Assembly (NCBI GenBank): GCA_030745875.1
Contig: JASLNT010000116.1
Coordinates: 1 to 36,341, forward strand
DNA: 36,341 nucleotides
Reading direction: 5' to 3'
DNA from: Phycisphaerae bacterium
Lineage (GTDB): Bacteria > Planctomycetota > Phycisphaerae > SM23-33
Every line of letters starts with the position of its first letter. Within the stretch, counting starts at the first letter, position 1. A model generated the notes under the pieces. It had not been told where the DNA came from, did no database searches, and worked only from the letters and a program-made list of their open reading frames with translations. Position numbers and translations under genes: made by a program. Positions 26,265 through 35,999 of the stretch are shown here, piece by piece.

Positions 26265-29200
26265 ATGCGGATTACCAGGATGAAACGGACACTACATTGG
26301 TTGACGGCGGCGATTGCCTTGTGCGTATTCACGCCGGCCCGGGACGCAGCAGCAAAGGAAGATCTTAACCCCTACGACCGCCAGATCGCCCGGCAGGTCG
26401 ACAAGTTGAAAGCAAAGTCTCCGCACGAACGGTCTGCAGCGGCCGAAGCGCTGGGATACCTTCGTGCATTCTCAGCCGCACCCGCACTAGCCCGCGCGGC
26501 GGGAGATGAGGCCCCCGCCGTTCGACGCGAGGCGGTAATGTCGCTGGGATGGTGCGGTGGCAAGAAGGATGTGAAAGTTCTGCTCGCCCGACTGGAGGAC
26601 ACCGACTGGACGGTTCGACAAGCCGCATGGGTCGCCCTTACGAATGTTTCCGGGCGGGAGTTCGAGTTCGACGCGCTGGCGCGATCGGATGCGCGAGCCG
26701 GGCAGGTTAAAGTGTGGCGGGCGTGGTGGGCGAAGCTCCCCGCCGGTCAGGCCCTCCCATCGGACAAGAAGCCCGCAACGGACGACAAGACCGAACCGAC
26801 CGGAGATCCCAACCTCGCTCTGCGAGCCGGCGTGACGGCGTCGAGTGTCTACAAGGGTCCGCTGTCGGCGCTTACCGACGGTTTGAACAGGGGAGCGTAC
26901 TGGCAGACGAAGAACGTTAAGTTCCCCCAGCACTGCACCGTCGATCTGGGCAAGGTCCGCAAATTCGGATGCGTTGTGGTCCAGCAATACGGATCCGGGT
27001 TCTGCATGAACGATTACTCCGTGGATGTCAGCGCTGACGGAAAGACCTACAAACAGATCCGCCGCAGCAAAACCCGCTCGGAGCCCAGACTCATCGTCAC
27101 GTTCAAGCCCGTCGAAGCCCGTTACGTGCGCATAACATCGCACAATTCAGTAAACAGGCTCTACCCGACGACATTCCGCGAGATCGGCGTGTACGCCAAG
27201 AATCCTCCCAAAGCTTCGGACCAACCGGCTCCGGAAGCAAAAGACGATCTGCAGATATTGGCGCTGGAGCGCAAAGCCAGGTCGCTCGGGGCGCTGGGCG
27301 GTCCGGGGGATGCGGCGGAGATTATTCGGATCGTCGAACCGTATCGCAGCACGCAATCATGCAGCCCCGCGGAAAACTCGATGGTGCAGGTCTGCCTGCG
27401 CAGCCTCGGGCGTCTCGGCGGCGACAAGGCGCGCAAGGCGCTGATCGCGTTCCTGGTTAATCCTCGATGGGCTCGCTACGCCGCCGACGCGCTCGGCGAC
27501 ACGGACGGCAAGGACGCTCAAGCGGCGCTGATCGGGGCATATCCCGGATTCGCCCGATCCCTCGCCCTGAAGGCTCCCAAGGTGCTCCCGCGAGACGACC
27601 GCCCGGGGCTCGACCCGAGAGACCGCATGTACCAGACGCCGTATGCGATAGCTCTGGCGCTGTCGAGAATGAACATCACCGATCCGGAGAACGTCAAGGC
27701 CCTCCGGGAGATCGCCCCGCTGCTGCTGGCCAACATGCCCAGCGATTACGACGGAGCGATGATCTATGAACCCGAAGCATACCAGCCGATCACCAGACAC
27801 CTGGTCGAACGGGTCGGATTGAGAAGGGCGGCGCTGAGGGCGGCGTTTGCACATTTCGGCCTGACCGACGGTAAGACCGCAGACGAAACACTGGCGAATC
27901 TGGCGAAGAAATACGCCGGCGACGTACCGTATGCGGCTATCTGGTTTCCGACGCTTTGCGAGAAATCCGATGTGCCCAGACTGATCGACCTGCTGACTCA
28001 CAAGAACGGTTGGGTGCGAATCAACGCCGCCAAGGCGATAATGTTCCTCGGCGACAAGAGAGGAACCGCCCCAATCGCCAAACTGCTCAAAGCGTCCAAG
28101 CCCGAAGCGACATACGGATACTACGGTGAATACTTCAATAACAAAACCCAAGGCCACGCAGAATACAACGATCCCCCGCCGCGCTGGCGCGAGGCGTTCG
28201 CCCGAGCCCTGGGGCGCCTCGGTGCGGTCGAGCATATCGGTTTGCTGGACGAGATTATGGGCAATGACGGCAATGCGCTGGGGGTGAGACACGCCGCGGC
28301 GATGGCGTTGGACGAACTGGGCTCCGACGAGGCGATTGCGGTGCTCAAGCAAGCCGAAGTCGACCACCCGTTCTACAGCGTTCGCCTGGTCGCACGAGAG
28401 GCGTTGTGGCGAAGAGGCCTGCTGAAACTTCGCGACACCACGCCGACCCCCAAACCAGCCACATCGCCCAAAACCGCCCGGGAAAGCAAGACATACCCGA
28501 TAGTCTTCATCAAGGGCGCCAACAAGATGCCCAACCGCTTCCAGATCGACCCGTGGCGCCAGACGTATTCGACCACCGATTCGGGACCCACCTACCGCAT
28601 CGGCGACAATCTGCACATACTGCAGCCCGACGGGAGCGTAAAGCAGCTTACCAACTTCACCGACGGATACGTCGCCGACTGCGAAGTGTCCTGGGATGCA
28701 AAGCGGATTATCTTCTCCAAGCGAGGCGGAAAGACAGAACCGTGGTGGGACGTATGGGAGATCGGGGCCGACGGAAAGGGATTGCGGCGGATCACCAAGG
28801 GACCGTACCACGACGTTCAGCCCGCGTATCTTCCAGACGGGCGGATCGTCTTTTCTTCGAGCCGAATCGGGATAAGGGACGAGTATCACGGATACCACGC
28901 CACCGGACTGACCGTCATGAACGCCGACGGAAGCGACATGCATGTCATCGGTTTGAACCTGGGACGCGACAACGAACCATCAATGCTGCCGGACGGACGG
29001 ATACTCTTCAGCCGCCTCGAACTGTTCTACTCTCGACTCAAAACCGAAATAACCGTACAGGCGATCAATCCCGACGGAACGCGCAACGTAACGCTCTACG
29101 GGCCGGAACGGAGAGCGTTCTGGCGGAACGTAACCCGCGTCAACAAGGAAGGCTGGTGGGGTGAAGTCGCCCCGCGCCATCGCGTACTGCGAATGACCCA

Positions 29201-30056
29201 ACCGCAGAGCTTCGACGACGGACGGGTCGTCTGCGCATCAACCGCGGGCCTTACGATCATCGGACCGGGACGCTATCTCGAAACCGTAATCCCGCGATAC
29301 AAGAACATGGCGGTGACCTCGCCTTTCCCGCTGAACGCAAACACGATTCTGTGCGCCGCGACCGTTCGCGACGCGTCCAAGCCCCAACTCGGTCTGTACA
29401 AGGCGGACGTCAAGACGGGCGTGCTTACCGTAGTCTACGACGATCCGGACACTGCGGAGTTCGAGCCCCGCCCGATACGTCCGCGACGCCGCCCGATCAC
29501 CCTGACCGAAGCGCGTCGCACTAATGAGTACGCCGCCACGCTGTTCTGCAGTTCGGCTAGGATTTCCCAGGAGGCCCGTACGCGAAATCGAGGACGACTT
29601 GTCCGCATAGTCGAAGGCCAGCCCATTGTCACCCGCCACGAGACCCACATGAACGGAAAGGGACCGGCGTGGAAGAATCACGTCGGCACGCACGCTCGGG
29701 TTCTGGGCACGGTCCCGCTGGCGGCGGACGGGTCGTTTTCGCTCCAGGTGCCCGCCGACCGCCTCATACACTGCCAGGTCCTCGATTCCGACCGGCGTGT
29801 CGTGGGCAATCAGTTAATATGGATGCACATCCGCCCGGGCGAGAGGCGATCGTGCGTCGGATGCCACGAGAAGCCCGATGCGACAATGCTGCCGACTCAC
29901 CGCCCCCAGGCGCTGAGAATAGCGCCCGTAAAATGTCTGCCCACCGGAGGAGAATTCTCATACCGGGCCAAGTTCTGGAACAAAGGCACGCTGAGCGATG
30001 AAGGCGAAGAACGCAACCGAACCGTCCGGGCGGTGAGCCTGATCGGACGCCAGTAA
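26265..30056 (+). CDS. Large exported HEAT / discoidin / propeller protein with hydrazine-synthase-alpha-like haem c domain
   Basis: The product has 1263 residues. A signal peptide (about 1-30, ALCVFTPARDAAA) is followed by HEAT repeats (about 35-150, AAAEALGYLRAF, VRREAVMSLGWCG), an F5/8 type C discoidin domain (about 183-309: ASSVYKGPLSALTDG, CTVDLGKVRKFG, ARYVRITSHNS) and more HEAT repeats (about 330-740). A TolB-like propeller spans about 760-1070 (LQPDGSVKQLTNF, YLPDGRIVFSSSR, TVMNADGSDMHVI). The C-terminal module resembles the alpha-subunit domain of hydrazine synthase seen in many planctomycete proteins. It bears one CxxCH motif at 1197-1201 (CVGCH). Probably periplasmic, possibly redox or carbohydrate binding; activity unknown. 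Start ATG 26265 has GGAG upstream; ATG 26280 is an alternative. The next gene begins 26 bases downstream. Confidence 0.82.
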   Translation: MRITRMKRTLHWLTAAIALCVFTPARDAAAKEDLNPYDRQIARQVDKLKAKSPHERSAAAEALGYLRAFSAAPALARAAGDEAPAVRREAVMSLGWCGGKKDVKVLLARLEDTDWTVRQAAWVALTNVSGREFEFDALARSDARAGQVKVWRAWWAKLPAGQALPSDKKPATDDKTEPTGDPNLALRAGVTASSVYKGPLSALTDGLNRGAYWQTKNVKFPQHCTVDLGKVRKFGCVVVQQYGSGFCMNDYSVDVSADGKTYKQIRRSKTRSEPRLIVTFKPVEARYVRITSHNSVNRLYPTTFREIGVYAKNPPKASDQPAPEAKDDLQILALERKARSLGALGGPGDAAEIIRIVEPYRSTQSCSPAENSMVQVCLRSLGRLGGDKARKALIAFLVNPRWARYAADALGDTDGKDAQAALIGAYPGFARSLALKAPKVLPRDDRPGLDPRDRMYQTPYAIALALSRMNITDPENVKALREIAPLLLANMPSDYDGAMIYEPEAYQPITRHLVERVGLRRAALRAAFAHFGLTDGKTADETLANLAKKYAGDVPYAAIWFPTLCEKSDVPRLIDLLTHKNGWVRINAAKAIMFLGDKRGTAPIAKLLKASKPEATYGYYGEYFNNKTQGHAEYNDPPPRWREAFARALGRLGAVEHIGLLDEIMGNDGNALGVRHAAAMALDELGSDEAIAVLKQAEVDHPFYSVRLVAREALWRRGLLKLRDTTPTPKPATSPKTARESKTYPIVFIKGANKMPNRFQIDPWRQTYSTTDSGPTYRIGDNLHILQPDGSVKQLTNFTDGYVADCEVSWDAKRIIFSKRGGKTEPWWDVWEIGADGKGLRRITKGPYHDVQPAYLPDGRIVFSSSRIGIRDEYHGYHATGLTVMNADGSDMHVIGLNLGRDNEPSMLPDGRILFSRLELFYSRLKTEITVQAINPDGTRNVTLYGPERRAFWRNVTRVNKEGWWGEVAPRHRVLRMTQPQSFDDGRVVCASTAGLTIIGPGRYLETVIPRYKNMAVTSPFPLNANTILCAATVRDASKPQLGLYKADVKTGVLTVVYDDPDTAEFEPRPIRPRRRPITLTEARRTNEYAATLFCSSARISQEARTRNRGRLVRIVEGQPIVTRHETHMNGKGPAWKNHVGTHARVLGTVPLAADGSFSLQVPADRLIHCQVLDSDRRVVGNQLIWMHIRPGERRSCVGCHEKPDATMLPTHRPQALRIAPVKCLPTGGEFSYRAKFWNKGTLSDEGEERNRTVRAVSLIGRQ

Positions 30057-30082
30057 CAATGCAATAGGATCGGGAATTCGCA

Positions 30083-31327
30083 ATGCCGCACGAACACGAC
30101 TCCCAGCAGAACATAACCGTCGATGAGCGGCTGTTCGATCTGTACGACAGCATGATCGGAGACGTCGAGATACCCAACGTCCTGCGCGACGTCGCAGACG
30201 TGGTCTGCGGCGAACTCAACGCACAACGGGCCTCGATATACCTGATCGATCCGGAAACCCGGGAACTCCAAGCCGTCGCGATGGTGGGAAATGTCGCACG
30301 GACCATTCGTATTCCAATATGTAAGAGCTCCCTGGCTGGATTCTGCGCGACAACGGGCAGGGCATTCGTTGTCGGCGACGCTTATGGCGATCTGAGCGAT
30401 ATCGATCCGGAGTTGAGGTTCGACTCCAGTTGGGACAAAGTAAATGACTTTCGAACTCGGGACGTCATCTGCGCGCCGGCGATGTTCAAGGGCGAAGTCC
30501 GCGGAGTGGTCCAGGCGGTGAACTCCAAAGGCAAACCGTTTGGCAATGACGACCTGCCCGCACTGAAATCCATTTCCAGGCTGATCGGTTACGCGCTGCA
30601 CCACGCCCGCCTGTACGACGATCTGGCCTCAATGAAACAGCTGGAAAAGGAAAAAGCCAAGTTCATGCGAGTTATGGTCCACGAACTGAAGTCGCCCGTG
30701 TCGGCTGCTAAAATGATGACCTATGCGCTGGGCGAAGTGCTGAACGAACCGGACCGCGCCGCCGAATACACCTCCAGAATCGCCGCCAGAATGGACCAGA
30801 TGACACAGATGATTGGCGACATGCTCGAACTGGCCAGAGTGAAGGCAGGAGACCCTCTCGGGGACATCTCCGTGCTCGATCTGGCCGCCGAAACTCGCGC
30901 CGCCTGCCAACCCTATATCGAACAGGCTCAGACAAAGGGGCTCGCCCTGGAGATCGCTCTGGGCGACGAAGAACTCAGCGTCAGGTTCGATTCACAGGGA
31001 TACTCAATGGTCGTCTCCAACCTGCTGTCAAATGCAATCAAGTACAGCAGCCGCGGCGCGGTCCGCGTCTCGCTCAACAGCGACGGCCGGTGGGCGATTC
31101 TCGACGTGAGCGACAACGGTATTGGAATCCCCCAAGCCGACATCCCAAAACTGTTCACCGAATTCTTCCGCGCCTCCAACGCCAAGCGGGACCGCATCCC
31201 GGGAACGGGCGTGGGCCTGGCCGGAGCAAAGTATATCGTAGAGCGGTTCGGGGGCAAATTCGAACTGCAAAGCCGCGAGAACGAAGGCTCAACGTTCACC
31301 GTCCGCCTTCCGCTTCACAACCGGTAA
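30083..31327 (+). CDS. Soluble GAF-domain sensor histidine kinase
   Basis: The 414-residue kinase has no membrane segment. A GAF domain spans about 25-180 (LNAQRASIYLIDPETREL, DVICAPAMFKGEVRGVVQAVN). Then come the HisKA dimerisation helix with phospho-acceptor H200 in VMVHELKSPVSAAKMM, and the HATPase domain with N box SNLLSNAIKYSS, G1 DNGIGIP, F box FTEFFRASN and G2 GTGVGLAGAKYI. The GAF domain probably senses a cytoplasmic ligand. No response regulator is adjacent, so it is an orphan. It follows the HEAT/haem gene by 26 bases and may be co-transcribed with it. Ribosome site weak. Confidence 0.9.
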   Translation: MPHEHDSQQNITVDERLFDLYDSMIGDVEIPNVLRDVADVVCGELNAQRASIYLIDPETRELQAVAMVGNVARTIRIPICKSSLAGFCATTGRAFVVGDAYGDLSDIDPELRFDSSWDKVNDFRTRDVICAPAMFKGEVRGVVQAVNSKGKPFGNDDLPALKSISRLIGYALHHARLYDDLASMKQLEKEKAKFMRVMVHELKSPVSAAKMMTYALGEVLNEPDRAAEYTSRIAARMDQMTQMIGDMLELARVKAGDPLGDISVLDLAAETRAACQPYIEQAQTKGLALEIALGDEELSVRFDSQGYSMVVSNLLSNAIKYSSRGAVRVSLNSDGRWAILDVSDNGIGIPQADIPKLFTEFFRASNAKRDRIPGTGVGLAGAKYIVERFGGKFELQSRENEGSTFTVRLPLHNR

Positions 31328-31350
31328 CGCCTGAGAATCAACTCTCCGGA

Positions 31351-32058
31351 TTACTGCATTCCGACCTTGAACGTGTGCTCTCCGATCTTCAGGAAGACGT
31401 GTTTTGGCGTAATGCTCTCGATCTGAACTCCGGAAACCGTTTGCCCGATGCGATAGACAGTTCCGTTGATGATCGCCATGGAATCGGCGCCGTTGAACAT
31501 GATCCCGTTCACGTGAAACGCCGAGGCGTCGAAATCCGGTATCGGAGCCGGCTGGGCGGCTGGGGGCTCGGGAGAGTTCTTCGTCTCGGTCGTATCGGCG
31601 GGCGGTTCGGGGGGCGGAGCCTTTCGCGAAGCCAATGTGGATGTGAACTCACTGACCGTATCTCCGACGCTGAAGAACTGCGTCACGACAGACTCGGCGA
31701 ATTCCGTTCTAAGGGCGACAGCCTCTTCGGGCGTGATATCCTTGAAAGCGGGATTCACCCACTCGGCGACCTCAGGGGCGACCTTCGGCCCAGGCGATGC
31801 GACTACGGGCGGCGCGGGCGTTTGCAGCCCGGCGTTGGCGGCCTGCGGTCCGTCTCCGGAGCCCGGGCCCCAGAAACGATAAGCCGCAATCCCCCCGCCG
31901 ATCGCCAGCAGGCACACCAGCGTCATCGGACCGAACCTGCGCCGGCGAGTTTGCGGCTCGCTGGCGAACACTGATCTTTCGGGGGCGGACTTGGTTTGGG
32001 AAGAACTGTCTGGTTTCGCATTTTCAGTTTGTATTGAAGCATCCTCTGTATGACTCAT
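31351..32058 (-). CDS. Membrane protein with GspB-like (type II secretion) C-terminal domain
   Basis: The 235-residue protein is bitopic: a charged cytoplasmic N-terminus (1-40), a single membrane helix (about 44-62, MTLVCLLAIGGGIAAYRFW), a Pro-rich extracytoplasmic stretch with a helical insert, and a C-terminal domain at about 180-235 (FHVNGIMFN, MAIINGTVYRIGQ, VFLKIGEHTFKV). That domain matches the pattern of T2SS GspB/PulB-type C-termini. No other secretion gene lies in the window. I use ATG 32058 with AAGGAG upstream rather than TTG 32061. Convergent with the histidine kinase gene. Confidence 0.7.
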   Translation of the reverse strand: MSHTEDASIQTENAKPDSSSQTKSAPERSVFASEPQTRRRRFGPMTLVCLLAIGGGIAAYRFWGPGSGDGPQAANAGLQTPAPPVVASPGPKVAPEVAEWVNPAFKDITPEEAVALRTEFAESVVTQFFSVGDTVSEFTSTLASRKAPPPEPPADTTETKNSPEPPAAQPAPIPDFDASAFHVNGIMFNGADSMAIINGTVYRIGQTVSGVQIESITPKHVFLKIGEHTFKVGMQ

Positions 32059-32295
32059 CAACTCTTCTCCTTCAGCTATGCGGTGATTGTCACCGGCCTC
32101 CTGTTAATCAACTCCCGCCCGACGCCTCAGTTCGTAATCCTGTCTGGGTTTCCGGCCTCCGCACATCAACCGCAGACAGAACTACTCCGCTTTGCTACAA
32201 GTCGGCTGATTTTTGGGGCGACATCAATACTGAGTAACTTAATTAGGTGATATTCACAGCTTCTTCCCCGCATTTGACGACCGGCCGGGCAGGGC

Positions 32296-32496
32296 TCATC
32301 GCCCGTAGTGAGGCGGAACGTCTTCTTCGGCTTTTCTAGCTTCAGGAGCAGGTCGCAACTGCCGGCGCATATCGTCCATATCCTGACGCAACCGTGCGAC
32401 CTGGTCGTTCAGTGCTTGAACCACCTCGTCCAGAGTCTCCACCGTGTTTTCCAGGTGTGCGATCTTCTCTTCCTGGCGAATTATCCTGTCTTCCAT
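32296..32496 (-). CDS. slyX: SlyX family protein
   Basis: The 66-residue coiled-coil protein has the SlyX pattern: an N-terminal E-R/D-I-I-x-x-E, a heptad helix (IAHLENTVETLDEVVQALND, ARLRQDMDDMRRQL) and the conserved PPHYG C-terminus. Its biochemical role is unknown. A GGGAG ribosome site lies close to ATG 32496. It is the second minus-strand gene of this area, 237 bases before the GspB-like start, with nothing recognised between them. Confidence 0.85.
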   Translation of the reverse strand: MEDRIIRQEEKIAHLENTVETLDEVVQALNDQVARLRQDMDDMRRQLRPAPEARKAEEDVPPHYGR

Positions 32497-32642
32497 AACA
32501 TCTCCCGGCGTCTGACCGGGCTATTGTGCCCGCCCAACCGGGCCCGCGTCAATGATTCCGGAAACTCAGCGGTTCATTCGTCATCGCAATTTGCGGTGAA
32601 CTGAGGTAGTCTTTGGGCGGTCGGTCCGGAAAGGAAAGACGA

Positions 32643-35126
32643 ATGCGATACGTTGCGATTGTGCTTGCGATGACGACCGCCTGCGGATGCGTAACCGGCG
32701 CTCCGATCGAAACAACGCGAGTGACGGTTAAGGGTTCGCCCGCGATGACGGTGGTGATCGGCAAGGGCGCATCGGATCGCGTCAAGGCGGCTGCGACGAC
32801 ACTGTCGGAGTATCTCTTCAAGATATCGTCGGCGAAGATCGAGGTTGTCGTCGGCGATGGTGCGACTGGTCTGGCCGTCGGTTTGGCGAGCGATTTCCCA
32901 AGGCTCGACCTTGCCCGGCGATTCACCGTCAAAGGCGTTGACGATCGCGAACACTATCTTCTGAAATCGCACTCGCGCGGCGTGCATGTCATTGGCGCGA
33001 CTGAATCGGCGGTCGAACAGGCGGTATGGGATCTTCTGTATCGCCTGGGATACAGGCAGTTCTTCCCGGGACCAACGTGGGAGGTAATCCCCCAGACACC
33101 CGACGTGTTGATCTCAGTGAATTCAGACCAGCGGCCCGATTACCGCGCCCGGCGGATCTGGTACGGTTTCGGGCTGTGGGATCATAACCGCAAACCGTAC
33201 GAACAATGGTGCGTGCGGAACCGGGCCGTGCTGGGCTTCAACCTGCGAACTTCACACGCCTATCAGGGGATCATCAGCGCCAACAAGAAAGCCTTCGACG
33301 CCAATCCCGAATTCTACGGTTTGCTCGACGGAAAGCGGACATCGACAAAGATTTGCATCGGCAACCCCAAGCTGCGGGCGCTGGTGGTCGCCCACGCAAT
33401 TCGACATTTCAAGAAACACCCCGACGCCGACAGCATCTCGATGGACCCCAGCGACGGCGGGGGCTGGTGCCAGTGCGACCCCTGCGCAGCTCTGGGCAGC
33501 GTAAGCGATCGCGCACTTACGCTGGCCAACGCGGTCGCTGAGGGCGTCGCCCGACAGTTCAAGGGCAAGTACGTCGGCATGTACGCTTACAGTCAACACT
33601 CCCCCCCGCCGAATATCCGCGTTCATCCGAACGTCGTGATCAGCGTCGCCACGGGCTTCATACGGGGCGGGTACACTGTCGATCAACTGATCTCCGGATG
33701 GGCCGCAAAGGGCGCAACTATCGGTATGCGCGAGTATTACAGCGTCAACATGTGGTCCCGCAACCTGCCCGGAAAAGCCCGCGGAACCAACCTGGAATAC
33801 CTCAAACGAACCATTCCGCATTTCTACGCCAAGGGCGCTCGCTTCATGTCGGGCGAATCGGGCGACTGCTGGGGGCCGTGCGGATTGGGGTATTACCTGG
33901 CGGCGAGAATGCTGTGGGACGTCGATGAAGCGAAACGCATCGATGCGCTGGTCGATGATTTTCTCACGCGCTGCTTCGGACCGGCCAGGGAGCCGATGGG
34001 CGAGTTTCACCGACTCATCGACGGAGCCAGTCGCCCCGTGCTGTGCGACGATCTGCTGGGGCGCATGTATCGCCTGCTCGACAAAGCCGCCAAACTCGCC
34101 GATACCCCCAAGATCCGCGCCCGCATCAACGATCTGATCCTCTACACGCACTATGTCGAATTGTTCAGAGACTACCGCGCCGCAAAGGGCGCCGCCAGGC
34201 AAGCCGCATTCGAACGCGTGATACGACACTCCTACCGCATCCGTGGAACAATGATGGTCCATTCCAAGGCGATCTACCGCGACCTCGTTCGGCGCGATAA
34301 GCAGGTCAGCATTCCTTCCGGCTGCGAATGGGGCGCACCGGAATCCAGGAACCCCTGGAAGAGCAGCAAGCCTTTCAGTCAAACCGAACTTGATCGCATC
34401 GTCACCGCCGGTATCGCCAAATACAAGGTCGCCCGGGTCGAAAACGTGGACTTCGGTATGGAACTGGTCCCCGCGGCGCCGCTGAAGCTGGCGAAGGTCG
34501 AACAGGGCTCCGCTGGAAGTCACGGCCGGGGCGTACAGACCTTCTACACGTGGGTCGACAAACCGTCGACCGCGATCTCACTGAAGATCACCGGCGGACT
34601 TATCGCACACTATCGCGATCGAGGGGATGCAAAAGTCGACCTTTGGCGGGGCGAAACCCGCGTCGCCAGCGGAGCCTCCGCGCCCGACGGCGTGGAGCGA
34701 ACTATCGTCCTGCGCCCCAAACAAACCGGCCTGCACAAGATCACCGTGTCCGACGGTAATGACGCGACGCGAGTTCGCTGGGACGATAAGACGCCTATGA
34801 CAATCGTGTCCAGCCGCAGCGAACCGGGCAACCTGTCGATGCGCTGGTCGTTGTACTTCTATGTCCCAAAGGGAACGAAGACCGTTGACCTGTTCGCCGA
34901 TGGTTCCGGCTCGCTTCGCGACGGGGCGGGAAACACGCTATTCAAATTCGACGGGCGGAAACCGGGCTTCCACAGCATCCCCGTACCGAAAGGTCAGGCG
35001 GGCAAACTCTGGAAGTTCCACCAGTGCAGCGGTAAACGCCTCCTGCTGAACGCGCCCCCCTTCCTGGCGCGCAGCGAAGCCGAACTGCTCCTTCCGAAGA
35101 AGATCGTCGACCGCGATTCAAAATGA
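32643..35126 (+). CDS. Exported DUF4838 glycosidase-like protein
   Basis: The 827-residue protein starts with a short hydrophobic leader containing a lipobox-like TTAC, so it is probably a lipoprotein or secreted. Residues about 25-150 look like the N-terminal domain of alpha-glucuronidase/GH20-type enzymes (AAATTLSEYLFKISS, ATESAVEQAVWDLLYRLG). The DUF4838 domain follows (about 165-430), with its WCQCDPC cluster near 280-290 and YAYSQHSPPP. A C-terminal all-beta region (about 600-827) may bind sugar. It likely acts on uronate- or hexosamine-containing glycans, an inference from family relatives only. ATG 32643, with GGAAAG upstream, is preferred to the start at 32613. Confidence 0.82.
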   Translation: MRYVAIVLAMTTACGCVTGAPIETTRVTVKGSPAMTVVIGKGASDRVKAAATTLSEYLFKISSAKIEVVVGDGATGLAVGLASDFPRLDLARRFTVKGVDDREHYLLKSHSRGVHVIGATESAVEQAVWDLLYRLGYRQFFPGPTWEVIPQTPDVLISVNSDQRPDYRARRIWYGFGLWDHNRKPYEQWCVRNRAVLGFNLRTSHAYQGIISANKKAFDANPEFYGLLDGKRTSTKICIGNPKLRALVVAHAIRHFKKHPDADSISMDPSDGGGWCQCDPCAALGSVSDRALTLANAVAEGVARQFKGKYVGMYAYSQHSPPPNIRVHPNVVISVATGFIRGGYTVDQLISGWAAKGATIGMREYYSVNMWSRNLPGKARGTNLEYLKRTIPHFYAKGARFMSGESGDCWGPCGLGYYLAARMLWDVDEAKRIDALVDDFLTRCFGPAREPMGEFHRLIDGASRPVLCDDLLGRMYRLLDKAAKLADTPKIRARINDLILYTHYVELFRDYRAAKGAARQAAFERVIRHSYRIRGTMMVHSKAIYRDLVRRDKQVSIPSGCEWGAPESRNPWKSSKPFSQTELDRIVTAGIAKYKVARVENVDFGMELVPAAPLKLAKVEQGSAGSHGRGVQTFYTWVDKPSTAISLKITGGLIAHYRDRGDAKVDLWRGETRVASGASAPDGVERTIVLRPKQTGLHKITVSDGNDATRVRWDDKTPMTIVSSRSEPGNLSMRWSLYFYVPKGTKTVDLFADGSGSLRDGAGNTLFKFDGRKPGFHSIPVPKGQAGKLWKFHQCSGKRLLLNAPPFLARSEAELLLPKKIVDRDSK

Positions 35127-35147
35127 GCACGCAGTCTCCAATGGTCT

Positions 35148-35999
35148 CTACGCCGTTGCGATCTGCTCCCGCAGCCAGTTGATGCTGGCGGTGAGGTTCT
35201 CGTCCGTACCGAGACATTCCACGGAAATTACTCCGTCCCAGTCGGCCTCTTTCAGCAGGCGGATGCATGCGCTGATGTTCTGGGCGTTCACGCCCTGACC
35301 GATAGGCGACTCGCTCATGGCGATGCCCGTCTCCTCGCCGCGCAACATAGCGGCCAGCGATTCGCTGACGTCCTTGATGTGCATGTAACGCAGCTTGCTC
35401 ATGAACCGCTGGGCGAAGTCGACCGGGTTGCCGCCGGCGATGAACGTATTGCCCGTGTCCAGGTTCAGGCCCAGGTACGGCGTGTCGAAGAAATTCAGCA
35501 TTTGCTCCAGGATCTCCGGATCGTTGGTGTACGGCCCGTGCGTCTCGATGTTCACCGTAACCTCGTAGTCTTCGGCCCACTCGATAATCTGGCGGAAGTT
35601 CTCCCTGGTGATCGCAAGCACCTGCTCGTCGGTATAGCCCTCGGGCTTCGATGCTCCGTCGGTAGTGTCGACAAACGGGCACCCGACGGCCGCAGCGAAC
35701 TGAATCGCCCGCTGCATGTATCGCACGCCGAACGTCGCGCCCATCGGACCGGTGATAGGATAGCCCGCGTCGATCTGCGAAACCTTCAGACCGTTGTCAT
35801 CAAGATAGCGCTTCAGGCGGATCGGGTTGGCGTCCAGCGAGACCGCCGGGCTGTAGCCTAAGCCCTCGATAAAATCCTGCCCGTCGACCACGCCGAACTC
35901 GATGTACTCCAGACCGAACTTCTTCGCCGCCTCAACCGCCTGGGCCATCGACCCGCTAAGCGTCCGCCAATTGTCCGTATGCATGCTCAATTCGATCAT
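35148..35999 (-). CDS. Sugar phosphate isomerase/epimerase, xylose-isomerase-like TIM barrel
   Basis: The 283-residue protein has the TIM-barrel AP endonuclease 2/xylose isomerase-like fold. Metal ligands typical of the family are seen in order: E in VNIETHG, D in LNLDTGN, H in YMHIKD and E in ISVECLG. The N-terminal block FGLEYIEFGVVDG also fits. It probably isomerises or epimerises a sugar or keto-sugar in the cytoplasm. It is convergent with the DUF4838 gene (21-base gap), so the two are neighbours by theme rather than one operon. The start is ATG 35999 with GGAGAT just upstream. Confidence 0.88.
   Translation of the reverse strand: MIELSMHTDNWRTLSGSMAQAVEAAKKFGLEYIEFGVVDGQDFIEGLGYSPAVSLDANPIRLKRYLDDNGLKVSQIDAGYPITGPMGATFGVRYMQRAIQFAAAVGCPFVDTTDGASKPEGYTDEQVLAITRENFRQIIEWAEDYEVTVNIETHGPYTNDPEILEQMLNFFDTPYLGLNLDTGNTFIAGGNPVDFAQRFMSKLRYMHIKDVSESLAAMLRGEETGIAMSESPIGQGVNAQNISACIRLLKEADWDGVISVECLGTDENLTASINWLREQIATA

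Noticed and set aside
27357..28943. Minus-strand reading frame of 528 codons
   Set aside because: Antisense to the HEAT/discoidin gene; composition is that of a GC-driven shadow frame.
26265..30056. Evidence for anammox metabolism
   Set aside because: Only a related module and one haem motif are present, without beta/gamma subunits or hydrazine dehydrogenase. The domain is widespread in non-anammox planctomycetes.
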